64,000 nucleotides of DNA. It comes from Kingella potus (GTDB taxonomy: Bacteria > Pseudomonadota > Gammaproteobacteria > Burkholderiales > Neisseriaceae). The position numbers and the translations under genes were made by a program. The stretch is from contig NZ_UGJJ01000002.1 in assembly GCF_900451175.1 (NCBI RefSeq), positions 186,001 to 250,000 on the forward strand, written 5' to 3'. The notes under the pieces were generated by a model. The model had not been told where the DNA came from. It did no database searches and saw only the letters and a program-made list of their open reading frames with translations. This document shows, one piece after another, positions 49,124 through 57,767 of this stretch. Position 1 is the stretch's first letter. Each line of letters begins with the position of its first letter.

Positions 49124-52096
49124 TTGAAAGCGAACAGTAAAATCAAGCTGATAGCGTTGTCCGTATCGCTGTTGGCCTCGTCGGGAAGCATGGCGGCACT
49201 CGGCGGCCTGCGCGTCAATTCCAGTTTGGGCGAGCCGTTTTCCGCCACAGTGAAAGTTACCGGCAAAGAAGCGAAGGAATTGCTCAAAGGCACCAAACCC
49301 ACTTTTTCAGACGGCCGTCTGAAAGCCACTGTACGCAAATCCGGCGAGGACGCACTGGTCAGCCTGAGTTCTGCTGCCGCCATCAAAGATCCGGTCATCG
49401 TTTTCCAAATGAGCGTCAAAGGCCAGTCGCGCCAATATACCGCAGTGATCGATCCGTCCAGCGCGAAAGCGAAAGCGGCTCTGGCGGCGGAGAAAAAAGG
49501 CAATGCGGCGCAGCAGAACAAAGCCGAGCAGGCGAAAAAAGACAAAGCCGCCAAAGAAGAAGCCGCACGTTTGGAAAAAGAAGCACGCGCGAAGAAAAAA
49601 GAAGCCGAGCGTCTGGAAAAGGCCGCCCGCGCCGAGCAGGAAAAAGCCGAACGTTTGGAGCGCGAAGCCAGGGCTAAGGCAGAAAAAGCAGAAGCCAAAG
49701 CAGAAAAAGAACAACAGGCGCAAGACCGACGTTCGGGAAACAGAATTTATACCGTACAGCCGGAAGAAACACTGTTCATCATTGCCGACAAGCTGCGTCC
49801 GGACAATATGTCCGCCGATCAGGCCGTCCGCGCACTGGTTAAAGCGAATCCGAAAAAACTCGGCGGCAATCCCAACCGTTTGTTTGCCGGCGTTACCCTG
49901 AACCTGCCTGCTGGATTCAAGACCCAGTCCGAATCCTCTTCCGGCACGGCGGCCGGGGCGGACAAAATGCCTGCGCCGGCGGAAGAAAGACCCGCAGCCG
50001 ATACGGAAACCTCCGGTTCCGCACAGGAAAACGCAACGCCTCAAACCGACGGTACGGAGGAAGGACAGGACGGTGCAGAACAACAGCCTGCTTCCGTGGA
50101 AACCGAACCTGCTCCGCCCGCACAAATTGCGCCTCAGGCGCAGCAGCCGGCGGAGGCAGATGAAGAAGAATCCGACGGATCTCTGTGGAAATGGCTGCTT
50201 GCAGGCGGCTTGGCTCTGACCATTGCTTTCCTAGTGTTCAAGCTGGTACGCGAAGGCAGGTTCGGACGGAAGGCAGCACCGGCTGCATAGGACGGCGAGT
50301 CTCCGTTTGAAGAGCAGGACGGTATCCGTCTGCACCAGCCGATAGCCAAGCCCGAACATCCGAAAGCGCCGATTACCAAGGGTCAGGTAGGCGATTTGCA
50401 GGTGCAGGATGATTTGGATGACAGCGATCTCGAAGAAGATGTAGTGTTCTTCGATTCCACCGATACCCCTGCCGCAGCGGACAATGCGTCGTTTGATTTG
50501 GATTTGAGTGCGCTCGATATTCCGCAGGCGGGCATTGCCAGCAGCGCGGTAACCAACGATGAAGAGACGCTTAGCCGTCAAAATGTCGATTGGGACAGCA
50601 TTGAGTCCACCGAAAGCATTTTCGAACCCGACGAACCCGTTCCTGCCAAGCCGCAGCCTGCGGCAGCCAAACCGTCTGCGCCCGCGCAAAAAGAAGAATC
50701 CGTTTCTTCTTGGGCCACCGGCGATGCTTTTACCCTGCATGAAAAACAGCGTGCGGCAGAAAAAGCGCAGGCGGCGCGTGCTCCCGAACCCGAACCCGTT
50801 GTTTCTTGGGCCGGCAGCGCGGCATTTGCCGAACCCAAAGCAGCAGAACCTGTAAAAGCAGCAGAACCGGCAAAAACGCCAGTTCCCAAAGCGGCAGAAC
50901 CAACGCGGTCGGCAGAGCCGAAACCCGCCGAGTCGGTATTGGAAACACATACTGAGCATCTGCCTGAAGTCGAACCCTTGTCTTGGGGGGAAGATATTGC
51001 GGCAATGCCTGTTTCCGAAGCGGCAGCCGAACCCGCAGCGCAAATTCAGACGGCCTCTGCCGCAGAAGAGGTGTTGGCGGATTTCGATTTTACTCCCGTT
51101 GCCGAAATCCCCGCACAAGCCGCCGCCAAAACTGCGGAACCTGAGCCTCAGCCGGTCTTTGATGAAACGGAAGTGCCGCTGGCATTCGAGCCGGTGGCCG
51201 AAACGCCTGTTGCGGACATACCGGCAGCTCCAATAGAAGAAATGCAGACCGCTTCCGTCGAAACCGAAGCGGCACCGCTGGACTTCGATTTCACACCTGA
51301 CGCTCCCGCAACGGCAGAAGCAGATTCGGCCGCTGCCAAACAGCCGGAATTTTTCCAAGGAGAGGCAATTGTCGAGCCGCCTTTGGAATTTACCGCAGAA
51401 GATACTGTCGGCAGCATTCCTGAAACAGGTACGGAAAGTGCCGTGCAGACAGAAGCTGCGGCAGAATTGCAACCCTTCGGATTGTCTGTGGAAGACGAAG
51501 CGGTAGATGCAGTACAGCCGCAGGAAGCCGTTTGGACGAACACCATCGACGAAGAGCCGGCTGTCGCAGCAGCGTCTTTGGAACCGGTTGTGCCGGAGAT
51601 GCCTGAAATTCCCGCATTGGAAATTGCTGCCGAACCCGTCGCGCAGGAAGCAGAAACTCCGGAAATTCAGACGGCCTCTTTTGCAGCTTCGACAGGTTTT
51701 GCCGAAGCCGAGCCGCTGGCGGATCCGTTTGCACCCGTATCCTTCGATGAAGCCGTAGCCCAGCCCGAAGCGGCAGGCTGGCAGGGAGATGACAGCGATG
51801 TCGATCTGACCAGTTCCGTTACGTTCGACGACAGCCAGCTTGATTCGGCAGATGATCTGAATATCGACTGGGGCAGCCTTGATGCTGCGGAGGAAGGCGG
51901 CGAAAGCAAACCTGCCTTTGTTTCCGAATCCGTCGGTATGACCGCACCGCTGGAAGCGAAATACGAACTGGCGGAAATGTATATCGAAATCGGCGATCCT
52001 GATGCGGCACGCGAAACGCTGTACGAGCTGATTGACGAATCGCACGGTGAAATCCAAGCCAAATCTAAGGAACTGTTGGCCCGTATCGGCGGCTAA
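49124..52096 (+). pseudogene. tspA: TspA/FimV-like pilus-biogenesis protein, split by an amber codon
   Basis: Two long frames in the same phase (to 50290 and from 50291) are separated only by TAG at 50288-50290. Together they encode about 990 residues: a signal-like N-terminus (LKANSKIKLIALSVSLLASS), FimV N-domain (LGGLRVNSSLGEPFSATVKV), a Lys/Glu/Ala coiled coil (to about residue 205), a LysM-like region (IYTVQPEETLFIIADKL), a membrane helix (WLLAGGLALTIAFLVFKLV), a long acidic part, and the FimV C-domain (LEAKYELAEMYIEIGDPDAA). The start is probably TTG at 49124 with AGAGGGA. FimV/TspA anchors type IV pilus assembly. DUS words are encoded in it. Confidence 0.85.
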
Positions 52097-52109
52097 TGAT
52101 CTGAAAACA

Positions 52110-52136
52110 GAAAGCCCGGAAATATCCGGGCTTTCT
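52110..52136 (+). terminator. Rho-independent terminator of the tspA-like gene
   Basis: AGAAAGCCCGGA, loop AATA, TCCGGGCTTTCTTTG. Confidence 0.88.
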
Positions 52137-52252
52137 TTGTTTGCGGCTTCTGGCAAGGGCTGTTGCCGGCACGCATCTTGTCTGGCGGTCATGCGTAAAA
52201 CCCCAATCCGGCAATCGGCGCAATGCAGTCTGCATTTGTGTTCTATTGTCCG

Positions 52253-52300
52253 AAAGGCCGTCTGAAAACCGTAAAACGGAATATTCAGACGGCCTTTTTT
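52253..52300. terminator. DUS hairpin
   Basis: AAAGGCCGTCTGAAAACC and facing copy followed by six T, ending the small minus-strand gene at 52315. Confidence 0.75.
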
Positions 52301-52314
52301 GCGGACGCGGGTGT

Positions 52315-52524
52315 TTATCTGCGGGTGGCAAAAAACTTTTCGTAATACGCACCGATGCGGTTGATGGTTACGCTGTCGTTTGGGGTCAGGATGCGTTGTT
52401 GCAGGCTGAGGCGCACCAAGTCTTCTTCTTCTTTTTCGGCGGATGCGGGGTCGGCGGATTGGTGTGTCCGCAGGTATTCGATCATTTCGGCGAGCTGACG
52501 TTGTGCGGTTTGGTAGTCAGACAT
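52315..52524 (-). CDS. Small hypothetical protein
   Basis: The 69-residue protein (MSDYQTAQRQLAEMIEYLRT) is acidic in the middle (ASAEKEEEDLVRLSLQQRIL) and ends NRIGAYYEKFFATRR. It looks like a two-helix protein. I do not recognise the family. It lies downstream of cspA on the same strand with a terminator between them. Confidence 0.6.
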   Translation of the reverse strand: MSDYQTAQRQLAEMIEYLRTHQSADPASAEKEEEDLVRLSLQQRILTPNDSVTINRIGAYYEKFFATRR

Positions 52525-52541
52525 ATTTTTCCCTTATTGTA

Positions 52542-52572
52542 AAAACACAAACGGCGGGTAGAAACCCGCCAT
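52542..52572 (-). terminator. Terminator of cspA
   Basis: On the minus strand GGCGGGTTTC, then TACCCGCC, then GTTTGTGTTTTT. Confidence 0.8.
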
Positions 52573-52602
52573 GCTTTTAACCGGACCAGCCGGCCTATTT
52601 GT

Positions 52603-52806
52603 TTACGCTGCCTGAATATTGGCGGCTTGCAGGCCTTTGGGGCCGCTGGTTACGTCGAAAGAAACCTTTTGGCCTTCTTTCAGGGTTTTAAAACCGTCCA
52701 TATTGATGGCGGAGAAGTGTGCGAACAGATCGTCGCCGCCTTCGTCGGGGGTGATGAAACCAAAACCTTTTGCGTCGTTAAACCATTTGACTGTACCGGT
52801 TGCCAT
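52603..52806 (-). CDS. cspA: Cold-shock protein, CspA family
   Basis: The 67-residue protein is one cold-shock domain: MATGTVKWFNDAKGFGFITP with RNP1 KGFGFI and RNP2 DLFAHF (DDLFAHFSAINMDGFKTL), then GQKVSFDVTSGPKGLQAANI. It binds single-stranded RNA and DNA. The start shown is the family start; an open frame continues upstream without similarity. A long leader (52807-52950) free of genes may act in cold-shock mRNA control, as in other csp genes. Confidence 0.95.
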   Translation of the reverse strand: MATGTVKWFNDAKGFGFITPDEGGDDLFAHFSAINMDGFKTLKEGQKVSFDVTSGPKGLQAANIQAA

Positions 52807-53087
52807 AAATCTACTACTTTCCATAAAAAAATTAATCAAACTGAGCCGTTCGGGTTTACGGTAAGACGTTGTTTGTCGTTTTAGAGTAACTGCCCCAATC
52901 AGCTTGATTGCCTTTTTACCTTTGTTGGGCGGCAGCGTCAAGAAATAAGCAAAGCAAACGGGTTTTTATGGAAAATTGTGGAAAAAACAATACATAAACG
53001 TTAAATTTTGCCTGTTTTTTGTGCAAGCTATATATCGGCGTATTGCGGATTTCCCAAAAAGGTAGGCGGGGTGGTGGAGAGGTGTTT

Positions 53088-53438
53088 TCAGACGGCCTTT
53101 GCGCGTTCGATTTCCACGCCTGTTTCGCGTACGCCGGACAGGATGCCGGGTTTGACCAGCCTGACTTTGACCCATGCGGCGCAGAAGCTGTCGAGTACCA
53201 ATGTGGCGATGTGTTCGGCCAGCGTTTCCAAGAGGAAAAAATCTTGGCTGCGCAGGCTTTCGCGGACGGCGGCGCATACTTCGGCGTAGTGTACGGTGTC
53301 GGCGATGTCGTCGCTGCCGTCGCGGGGCGGCAGGCCGATGTCGAGATCGATCAGCAGCGTCTGCGGCTGTTGGCGTTCCCATTCGTATACGCCGATGAGG
53401 GTTTCGGCTTTCATTCCGTGCAAAAAGATTTTGTCCAT
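53088..53438 (-). CDS. folB: Dihydroneopterin aldolase
   Basis: The 116-residue protein has the FolB pattern: DKIFLHGMKAETLIGVYEWE, QPQTLLIDLDIGLP, DTVHYAEVCAAV, FFLLETLAEHIATLVL and WVKVRLVKPGIL. It cleaves dihydroneopterin in folate synthesis. It is divergent from plsY, a common arrangement. Its 3' end runs into a DUS. Confidence 0.93.
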   Translation of the reverse strand: MDKIFLHGMKAETLIGVYEWERQQPQTLLIDLDIGLPPRDGSDDIADTVHYAEVCAAVRESLRSQDFFLLETLAEHIATLVLDSFCAAWVKVRLVKPGILSGVRETGVEIERAKAV

Positions 53439-53439
53439 T

Positions 53440-53467
53440 TTGTACGCACTTCGTTTTCGGATAGAAT
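53440..53467 (+). promoter_or_regulatory. Putative promoter of plsY
   Basis: TTGTAC (53440-53445), 16-base spacer, TAGAAT (53462-53467); 31 bases before the plsY ATG. Confidence 0.45.
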
Positions 53468-53498
53468 GCGGCGGATTTTAAAGCAATACGGACGGATT

Positions 53499-54104
53499 AT
53501 GTTTGATTTCCTGATTGTGGCGGCGGCTTATCTGGCCGGATCGCTGTCGTTTGCCGTTATCGTGTCCAAAGAGATGGGGATGGACGACCCGCGAACTTAC
53601 GGCTCCGGCAATCCGGGGGCGACCAATGTTTTACGCAGCGGCAGGAAGACGGCGGCGGTGCTGACGCTGGCGGGCGACGCGCTCAAAGGTGTGGCGGCGG
53701 TGATGCTGGCGAAGGTGCTGCAAACGCCGCTGGGTTTGGCGGACATGACGGTCGCGCTGGCCGCGCTTTTTGCTTTAATCGGCCATATGTGGCCTGTTTT
53801 TTTTGGTTTTAAGGGCGGAAAGGGGGTGGCAACTGCTTTGGGGGTGCTGCTGGCGTTGTCGTGGCCGACGGCTTTGGTGTGTGCGGCGGTGTGGCTGGTG
53901 GTGGCGTTCGGTTTCAAGGTGTCGTCGCTGGCCGCGCTGCTGGCGACGCTGGTCAGCCCGTTTGCGGCGTTTTTTCTGATGCCGCACCGTTCCTGGGCGG
54001 CGGTAACGGCGGCGATCGCGCTGCTGGTGCTCTACCGCCACAAGGGCAATATCCAAAACCTGCTTGCGGGCAGAGAAGGAAAAATCGGCGAAAAGGTGCG
54101 GTAA
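53499..54104 (+). CDS. plsY: Glycerol-3-phosphate acyltransferase PlsY
   Basis: The 201-residue protein has five membrane segments and the three PlsY motifs: AGSLSFAVIVSK with YGSGNPGATNVLRSG, FFGFKGGKGVATALGV, and the C-terminal YRHKGNIQNLLAGRE. It transfers acyl groups from acyl phosphate to glycerol-3-phosphate, the first step of membrane phospholipid synthesis. The ATG at 53499 matches the family start. Confidence 0.96.
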   Translation: MFDFLIVAAAYLAGSLSFAVIVSKEMGMDDPRTYGSGNPGATNVLRSGRKTAAVLTLAGDALKGVAAVMLAKVLQTPLGLADMTVALAALFALIGHMWPVFFGFKGGKGVATALGVLLALSWPTALVCAAVWLVVAFGFKVSSLAALLATLVSPFAAFFLMPHRSWAAVTAAIALLVLYRHKGNIQNLLAGREGKIGEKVR

Positions 54105-54111
54105 AAAACGG

Positions 54112-54151
54112 GTTTTCAGACGGCATCTGTAATTTGAGGCCGTCTGAAAAC
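54112..54151. repeat. Mixed-dialect DUS pair
   Basis: GTTTTCAGACGGCATC (AT dialect, reverse) faces GAGGCCGTCTGAAAAC (AG dialect) after plsY, forming a hairpin. Confidence 0.65.
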
Positions 54152-54153
54152 GT

Positions 54154-54220
54154 ATAGTGAAACAAAATAGAAAGACATAAGGCGGCAAGGCCGCAGATTT
54201 CTTATTTGTTCTGCTGTAAA
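54154..54220 (+). repeat. MITE-like element, copy D (short)
   Basis: TATAGTGAAACAAAATAGAA, then AGACATAAGGC, then GGCCGCAGATTTCTTATTTG and TTCTGCTGTA. Both arms of copy B are present with almost no centre, so it is the minimal form (about 67 bp). Confidence 0.65.
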
Positions 54221-54236
54221 AACAAAGGACAATGAA

Positions 54237-55721
54237 ATGAACAGATATTTTTCAGACGGCCTCAAAGTCCTGCTGCCCGCCGTTTTGCTCGCCCTGTCGG
54301 CCTGCGCCAAATTCCAATACCGGCCGGTTGCCGCCATCAGCGAAGTCCGGCGCGAAGAGGGCTACCGTTTGGACACGGCCTACCGCAAAAAGCCTGCCGA
54401 AGACGATATGCTGGTGGTGCTGATGTTTTCCGGCGGCGGCACGCGGGCGGCGGCTTTGGGCTACGGCGTGCTGGAAGAATTGGACAAACAGCCGCTGTAC
54501 AACGGCGGCAGGCAGCAGAATATGCTCGAAGCCGTTGATTTGGTGTACGGTGTGTCGGGCGGCTCGGTGCTGGCGGCCTATTTCTCGCTGCACGGCAAAG
54601 ACACCATTCCCGCGTTTGAGCGTCGTTTTCTGAAACAGAATTTCCAACGCCAGCTTTCCAAACAGATTTTTTCTTTCGCCAACCTGCCGCGTCTGACTTC
54701 GCGGGAGTTCGGGCGTGGCGATTTGTTGCAGGAGCAGTTTGAAAGCACCCTGTTTAAAAACGCCACGTTCGGCGATCTGCACAAATACGGCAAAGGCCCG
54801 TTTGCCGTGATTACCGCCACCGATATGTCGGCAGGCAACCGCTTTGAATTTACCCAGGAATATTTCGACGCGCTGTGTCTGAACCTGTCCGACCTGCCGA
54901 TTGCCCGCGCGGTGGCTGCGTCCAGCGCGGTGCCGCTGGTATTCGCCCCGCTCACCATCAACAACAACGGCGGCAACTGCGGCTACCGCCTGCCGGAGCA
55001 GGTGGTGGACGCGGTAACCGATGACAGCGGCGGCGACAAGTTGCAGCAGCAGACCCGTCTCGAAATGGTGATGCAGAACATCATGAACTACCAGGACGGC
55101 AAAAACCGTCCCTACATCCATCTGCTCGACGGCGGCCTCACCGACAACCTCGGCCTGCGCAGCCTGCTCGATATGAGCGACCTCTACGGCAGCTCGCTTT
55201 ATGCGCGCGTCCGAAACAACAGCGTGCGCAAAATCGTTATCATCAATGTCAATGCGCAAAACGACCCCGTAAACGGCATCGACAAGTCCGCCGCCGTTCC
55301 CGGCCTGCGTGCCGTAGCCGGCGCGATTATCGATATTCCCATCGACAAATATTCGCAGGAGACCCTGCGCCGTTTCCGCGCCTTCGTTGACCAATGGAAT
55401 ACCGGCGCGAAAGACGGCAAAAGCGGCAGCAAGCCCGTGGAGATGTATTTTGTCAGCCTCAACCTGCGCGATTTGCCGCAGTCCCGCCTGCGCGACAACG
55501 TGCTCAACATCCCCACCAGCTTCTACCTGCCGGCCCACGACGTGAACAATCTGAAAGAAGCCGGCCGCGTCCTGCTTTCCCGCTCCGACGAATACCGCCG
55601 CCTGATCAAAGACCTTTCCCTGCCCGAACCCGCCGCCGCCCCCATCCCCGAGCCGGAAACCGGCAAGGAGGCGGAGCAGGGCGGCAAAGAGCCGCCCGCT
55701 TCGGCGGCATCGGCAATATAG
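54237..55721 (+). CDS. Patatin-like phospholipase lipoprotein
   Basis: The 494-residue lipoprotein (lipobox LSAC, Cys22) has the patatin fold with the oxyanion loop SGGGTRAAALGYGVLEE, nucleophile motif GVSGGS and catalytic Asp in LLDGGLTDNLGLR. It likely cleaves acyl esters of phospholipids at the envelope. A DUS encodes FSDGLK within the first ten residues of the signal peptide. The Pro/Glu/Ala-rich tail (PEPAAAPIPEPETGK) is disordered. AAAGGACAATGAA is the ribosome site. Confidence 0.87.
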   Translation: MNRYFSDGLKVLLPAVLLALSACAKFQYRPVAAISEVRREEGYRLDTAYRKKPAEDDMLVVLMFSGGGTRAAALGYGVLEELDKQPLYNGGRQQNMLEAVDLVYGVSGGSVLAAYFSLHGKDTIPAFERRFLKQNFQRQLSKQIFSFANLPRLTSREFGRGDLLQEQFESTLFKNATFGDLHKYGKGPFAVITATDMSAGNRFEFTQEYFDALCLNLSDLPIARAVAASSAVPLVFAPLTINNNGGNCGYRLPEQVVDAVTDDSGGDKLQQQTRLEMVMQNIMNYQDGKNRPYIHLLDGGLTDNLGLRSLLDMSDLYGSSLYARVRNNSVRKIVIINVNAQNDPVNGIDKSAAVPGLRAVAGAIIDIPIDKYSQETLRRFRAFVDQWNTGAKDGKSGSKPVEMYFVSLNLRDLPQSRLRDNVLNIPTSFYLPAHDVNNLKEAGRVLLSRSDEYRRLIKDLSLPEPAAAPIPEPETGKEAEQGGKEPPASAASAI

Positions 55722-55737
55722 GCGGGAGGACAGCGCA

Positions 55738-55774
55738 GCAGGCCGTCTGAAAACCCGTTTTCAGACGGCCTGCT
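55738..55774. terminator. DUS hairpin after the patatin gene
   Basis: GCAGGCCGTCTGAAAACCCG with facing copy, tight loop. Confidence 0.8.
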
Positions 55775-55783
55775 GTTTGTGGG

Positions 55784-55900
55784 ACGGAACGCGTGCGCAG
55801 CCAAAGCGGCGCACGCGTTCTTTGTACTGCAACGAGATACCGTAACGAATCTGCGCGTTTTCCGAGAGACGGAGTCTGCGTGCGTCGTAAACGACACACC
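55784..55900. repeat. Degenerate REP-like copies
   Basis: AACGCGTGCGCAGCCAAAGC followed by GGCGCACGCGTT, and GCGTGCGTCGTAAACGACAC followed by ACCCTA, are two diverged copies of the dispersed hairpin. Confidence 0.5.
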
Positions 55901-55918
55901 CTATGCAGCGGCATATAA

Positions 55919-55961
55919 AAGGCCGTCTGAAAACCGTAAAACAGTTTTTTCAGACGGCCTG
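55919..55961. terminator. DUS hairpin after the GbsR-like gene
   Basis: AAGGCCGTCTGAAAACC and facing copy, ending the minus-strand gene at 55981. Confidence 0.75.
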
Positions 55962-55980
55962 TCTTCATGCGGCGCGGCAG

Positions 55981-56511
55981 TCATCCCTTGCCGCCGCTGA
56001 GAAACCGCTGCACCTTCGCGCCCAGTTTCAACACCTGCGCCAGCGTGCCGGCGGGCAGCTTGATCATCTCGCGCGTCCAGCCCGTGGCAATGTCCATAAA
56101 TTCGCGCGTGTCGCGGATGCGCTTTTGCACCTGGCTGTTTTCCTGCGCAAACTCCGGCGTGGCAATCAGATCGTTGAGAAAATGCAGCGTCGGCTCGATT
56201 TCCCGCTGCTGCCGCTGCTCGACGATGGTTTTCACCAGCACCCACACATCGTCGGAAGTGGTGAAATAATCGCGCCGGTCGCCGAGCTGGTGCACCGTCT
56301 GCACCAGTTTCAGGCTTTGCAGCTCTTTGATGCTGTTGCTCACATTGGAGCGGGCGATAGTGAGCGTTTCGCTGATTTCTTCGGCGTTCATCGGCCGGCC
56401 GAGGATGTAGAGCAGCGCGTGGATTTGCGCCACCGTGCGGTTTACGCCCCATTTGGAGCCCATTTCGCCCCAATGGAGCACGAATTTTTGCGTGGTCGGA
56501 TTCAGTTTCAT
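55981..56511 (-). CDS. GbsR/MarR-type transcriptional regulator
   Basis: The 176-residue protein has a winged-helix domain: WGVNRTVAQIHALLYILGRP, MNAEEISETLTIARSNVSNS, IKELQSLKLVQTVHQLGDRR and DYFTTSDDVWVLVKTIVEQR, the pattern of GbsR-like regulators. The C-terminal helix bundle is typical. ATGs at 56520 and 56511 are both possible and neither has a strong ribosome site. It is divergent from upp. Confidence 0.82.
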   Translation of the reverse strand: MKLNPTTQKFVLHWGEMGSKWGVNRTVAQIHALLYILGRPMNAEEISETLTIARSNVSNSIKELQSLKLVQTVHQLGDRRDYFTTSDDVWVLVKTIVEQRQQREIEPTLHFLNDLIATPEFAQENSQVQKRIRDTREFMDIATGWTREMIKLPAGTLAQVLKLGAKVQRFLSGGKG

Positions 56512-56568
56512 GGCGCGCATTATTGGATTTTTCAAAATTTCCGTCAAGACAGAAATCCGCCGCACCGC

Positions 56569-56574
56569 TATAAT
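56569..56574 (+). promoter_or_regulatory. Putative -10 box of upp
   Basis: Perfect TATAAT 34 bases before the upp ATG; the -35 region is weak (AAGACA). Confidence 0.4.
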
Positions 56575-56607
56575 CTGCGGCGTTTGCCACTTCCCGCGAA
56601 ACCCGCC

Positions 56608-57234
56608 ATGAACATCCGTATCATCGACCACCCCCTCGTCCGCCACAAACTCGCCCTGATGCGCGAGGCCGATTGCAGCACCTACAAATTCCGCACCCTC
56701 ACCGGCGAGCTGGCTCGGCTGCTGGCCTACGAAGCCAGCCGCGACATCGAAACCGAAAGCTACACCCTGCAAGGCTGGTGCGGCGAAATCCAAGGCGAAC
56801 GCATCAAAGGCAAAACGCTCACCGTCGTCCCCATCCTGCGCGCCGGACTCGGAATGCTCGACGGCGTGCTCGACCTGATTCCCACCGCCAAAATCAGCGT
56901 TGTCGGCTTGCAGCGCGACGAAGAAACGCTCAAGCCCGTGTCCTATTTTGAAAAATTCGTCAGCCAGATGGATCAGCGTCCCGCCCTGATTATCGACCCC
57001 ATGCTCGCCACCGGCGGCTCGATGGTTGCCACCATCGACCTGCTGAAAAAGAAAGGCTGCACCAACATCAAAGCCCTCGTCCTCGTGGCCGCGCCCGAAG
57101 GAGTGAAGCTGGTGAACGAAGCACACCCCGACGTAACCGTCTACGCCGCCGCCCTCGACAGCCACCTGAACGAAAACGGCTACATCATCCCCGGGCTGGG
57201 CGACGCAGGCGACAAAATATTCGGTACCAAATAA
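56608..57234 (+). CDS. upp: Uracil phosphoribosyltransferase
   Basis: The 208-residue protein matches UPRTase: NIRIIDHPLVRHKLALMREA, the PRPP-binding loop in ALIIDPMLATGGSMVATIDL, VPILRAGLGMLDGVLDLIP, and the C-terminal uracil-binding YIIPGLGDAGDKIFGTK. It salvages uracil to UMP. The ATG at 56608 gives the exact family length. Confidence 0.97.
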   Translation: MNIRIIDHPLVRHKLALMREADCSTYKFRTLTGELARLLAYEASRDIETESYTLQGWCGEIQGERIKGKTLTVVPILRAGLGMLDGVLDLIPTAKISVVGLQRDEETLKPVSYFEKFVSQMDQRPALIIDPMLATGGSMVATIDLLKKKGCTNIKALVLVAAPEGVKLVNEAHPDVTVYAAALDSHLNENGYIIPGLGDAGDKIFGTK

Positions 57235-57239
57235 ACGTT

Positions 57240-57293
57240 CAGGCCGTCTGAAAACCGCGATTCCGCCTTTGCGCCGCGTTTTCAGACGGCCTC
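57240..57293. terminator. DUS inverted pair after upp
   Basis: CAGGCCGTCTGAAAACCGCG with a facing copy; the stem extends into the loop (CCGCG/CGCG-type pairing). Confidence 0.65.
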
Positions 57294-57370
57294 TGCCGCA
57301 AAACAGGACACACCGCACCGGCCGCGTTTTGCGGCTGTTTTTCCCACCTCGATACAAAAAAGGACACTCC

Positions 57371-57688
57371 GTGAGCTTCCAAGACAACCTCGCCGCCATG
57401 CCCGACATTACGCATCTTAGCGGCCTCAACATCCGCGACGCGGCGGGCGGCATTATCGGCCACATCCCCGCCGCACCCGGCAAACTCGGCTCGCTCAAAC
57501 TCTACAATGCCCTGGCGCAGCAATATTCCGGCCGTCTGAACGCCGAAGCCGCCGCGCACGGGCTGGAGCTTTTCGCCGAACACACCGCCGACGCGCAAGC
57601 CTGTCCCGGCAAGCATCCGAACATCGATCTGCTGTTTAAAGTGCAGGCGGCAAACCTGGATTTGACACTCGAGCCGCTCAAAGCCTGA
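57371..57688 (+). CDS. DUF2322 family protein
   Basis: The 105-residue protein starts with GTG (SFQDNLAAMPDITHLSGLNI) with AAAGGACACTCC upstream. The core IPAAPGKLGSLKLYNALAQQ, and AEHTADAQACPGKHPNIDLL, matches DUF2322, a small protein found in Neisseria and other betaproteobacteria. Its function is unknown. A DUS-like word is coded in the middle (SGRLNAE). Confidence 0.8.
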   Translation: MSFQDNLAAMPDITHLSGLNIRDAAGGIIGHIPAAPGKLGSLKLYNALAQQYSGRLNAEAAAHGLELFAEHTADAQACPGKHPNIDLLFKVQAANLDLTLEPLKA

Positions 57689-57708
57689 ATGGGACGGTAA
57701 AGGACAAA

Positions 57709-57752
57709 GAGGCCGTCTGAAAAGCACGCTACCCGCTTTTCAGACGGCCTCT
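57709..57752. terminator. DUS hairpin after the DUF2322 gene
   Basis: GAGGCCGTCTGAAAAGC with facing copy; it directly precedes the tandem repeat array. Confidence 0.75.
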
Positions 57753-57767
57753 TGCCGCAACTCGGAG

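Noticed and set aside
50231..52192. 653-codon minus-strand frame opposite the tspA-like gene
   Set aside because: Repetitive shadow of the acidic Ala/Glu-rich region; no motif.
53019..54104. Extended 361-codon start for plsY
   Set aside because: The upstream part reads through the folB gene in antisense; the family start is the ATG at 53499.
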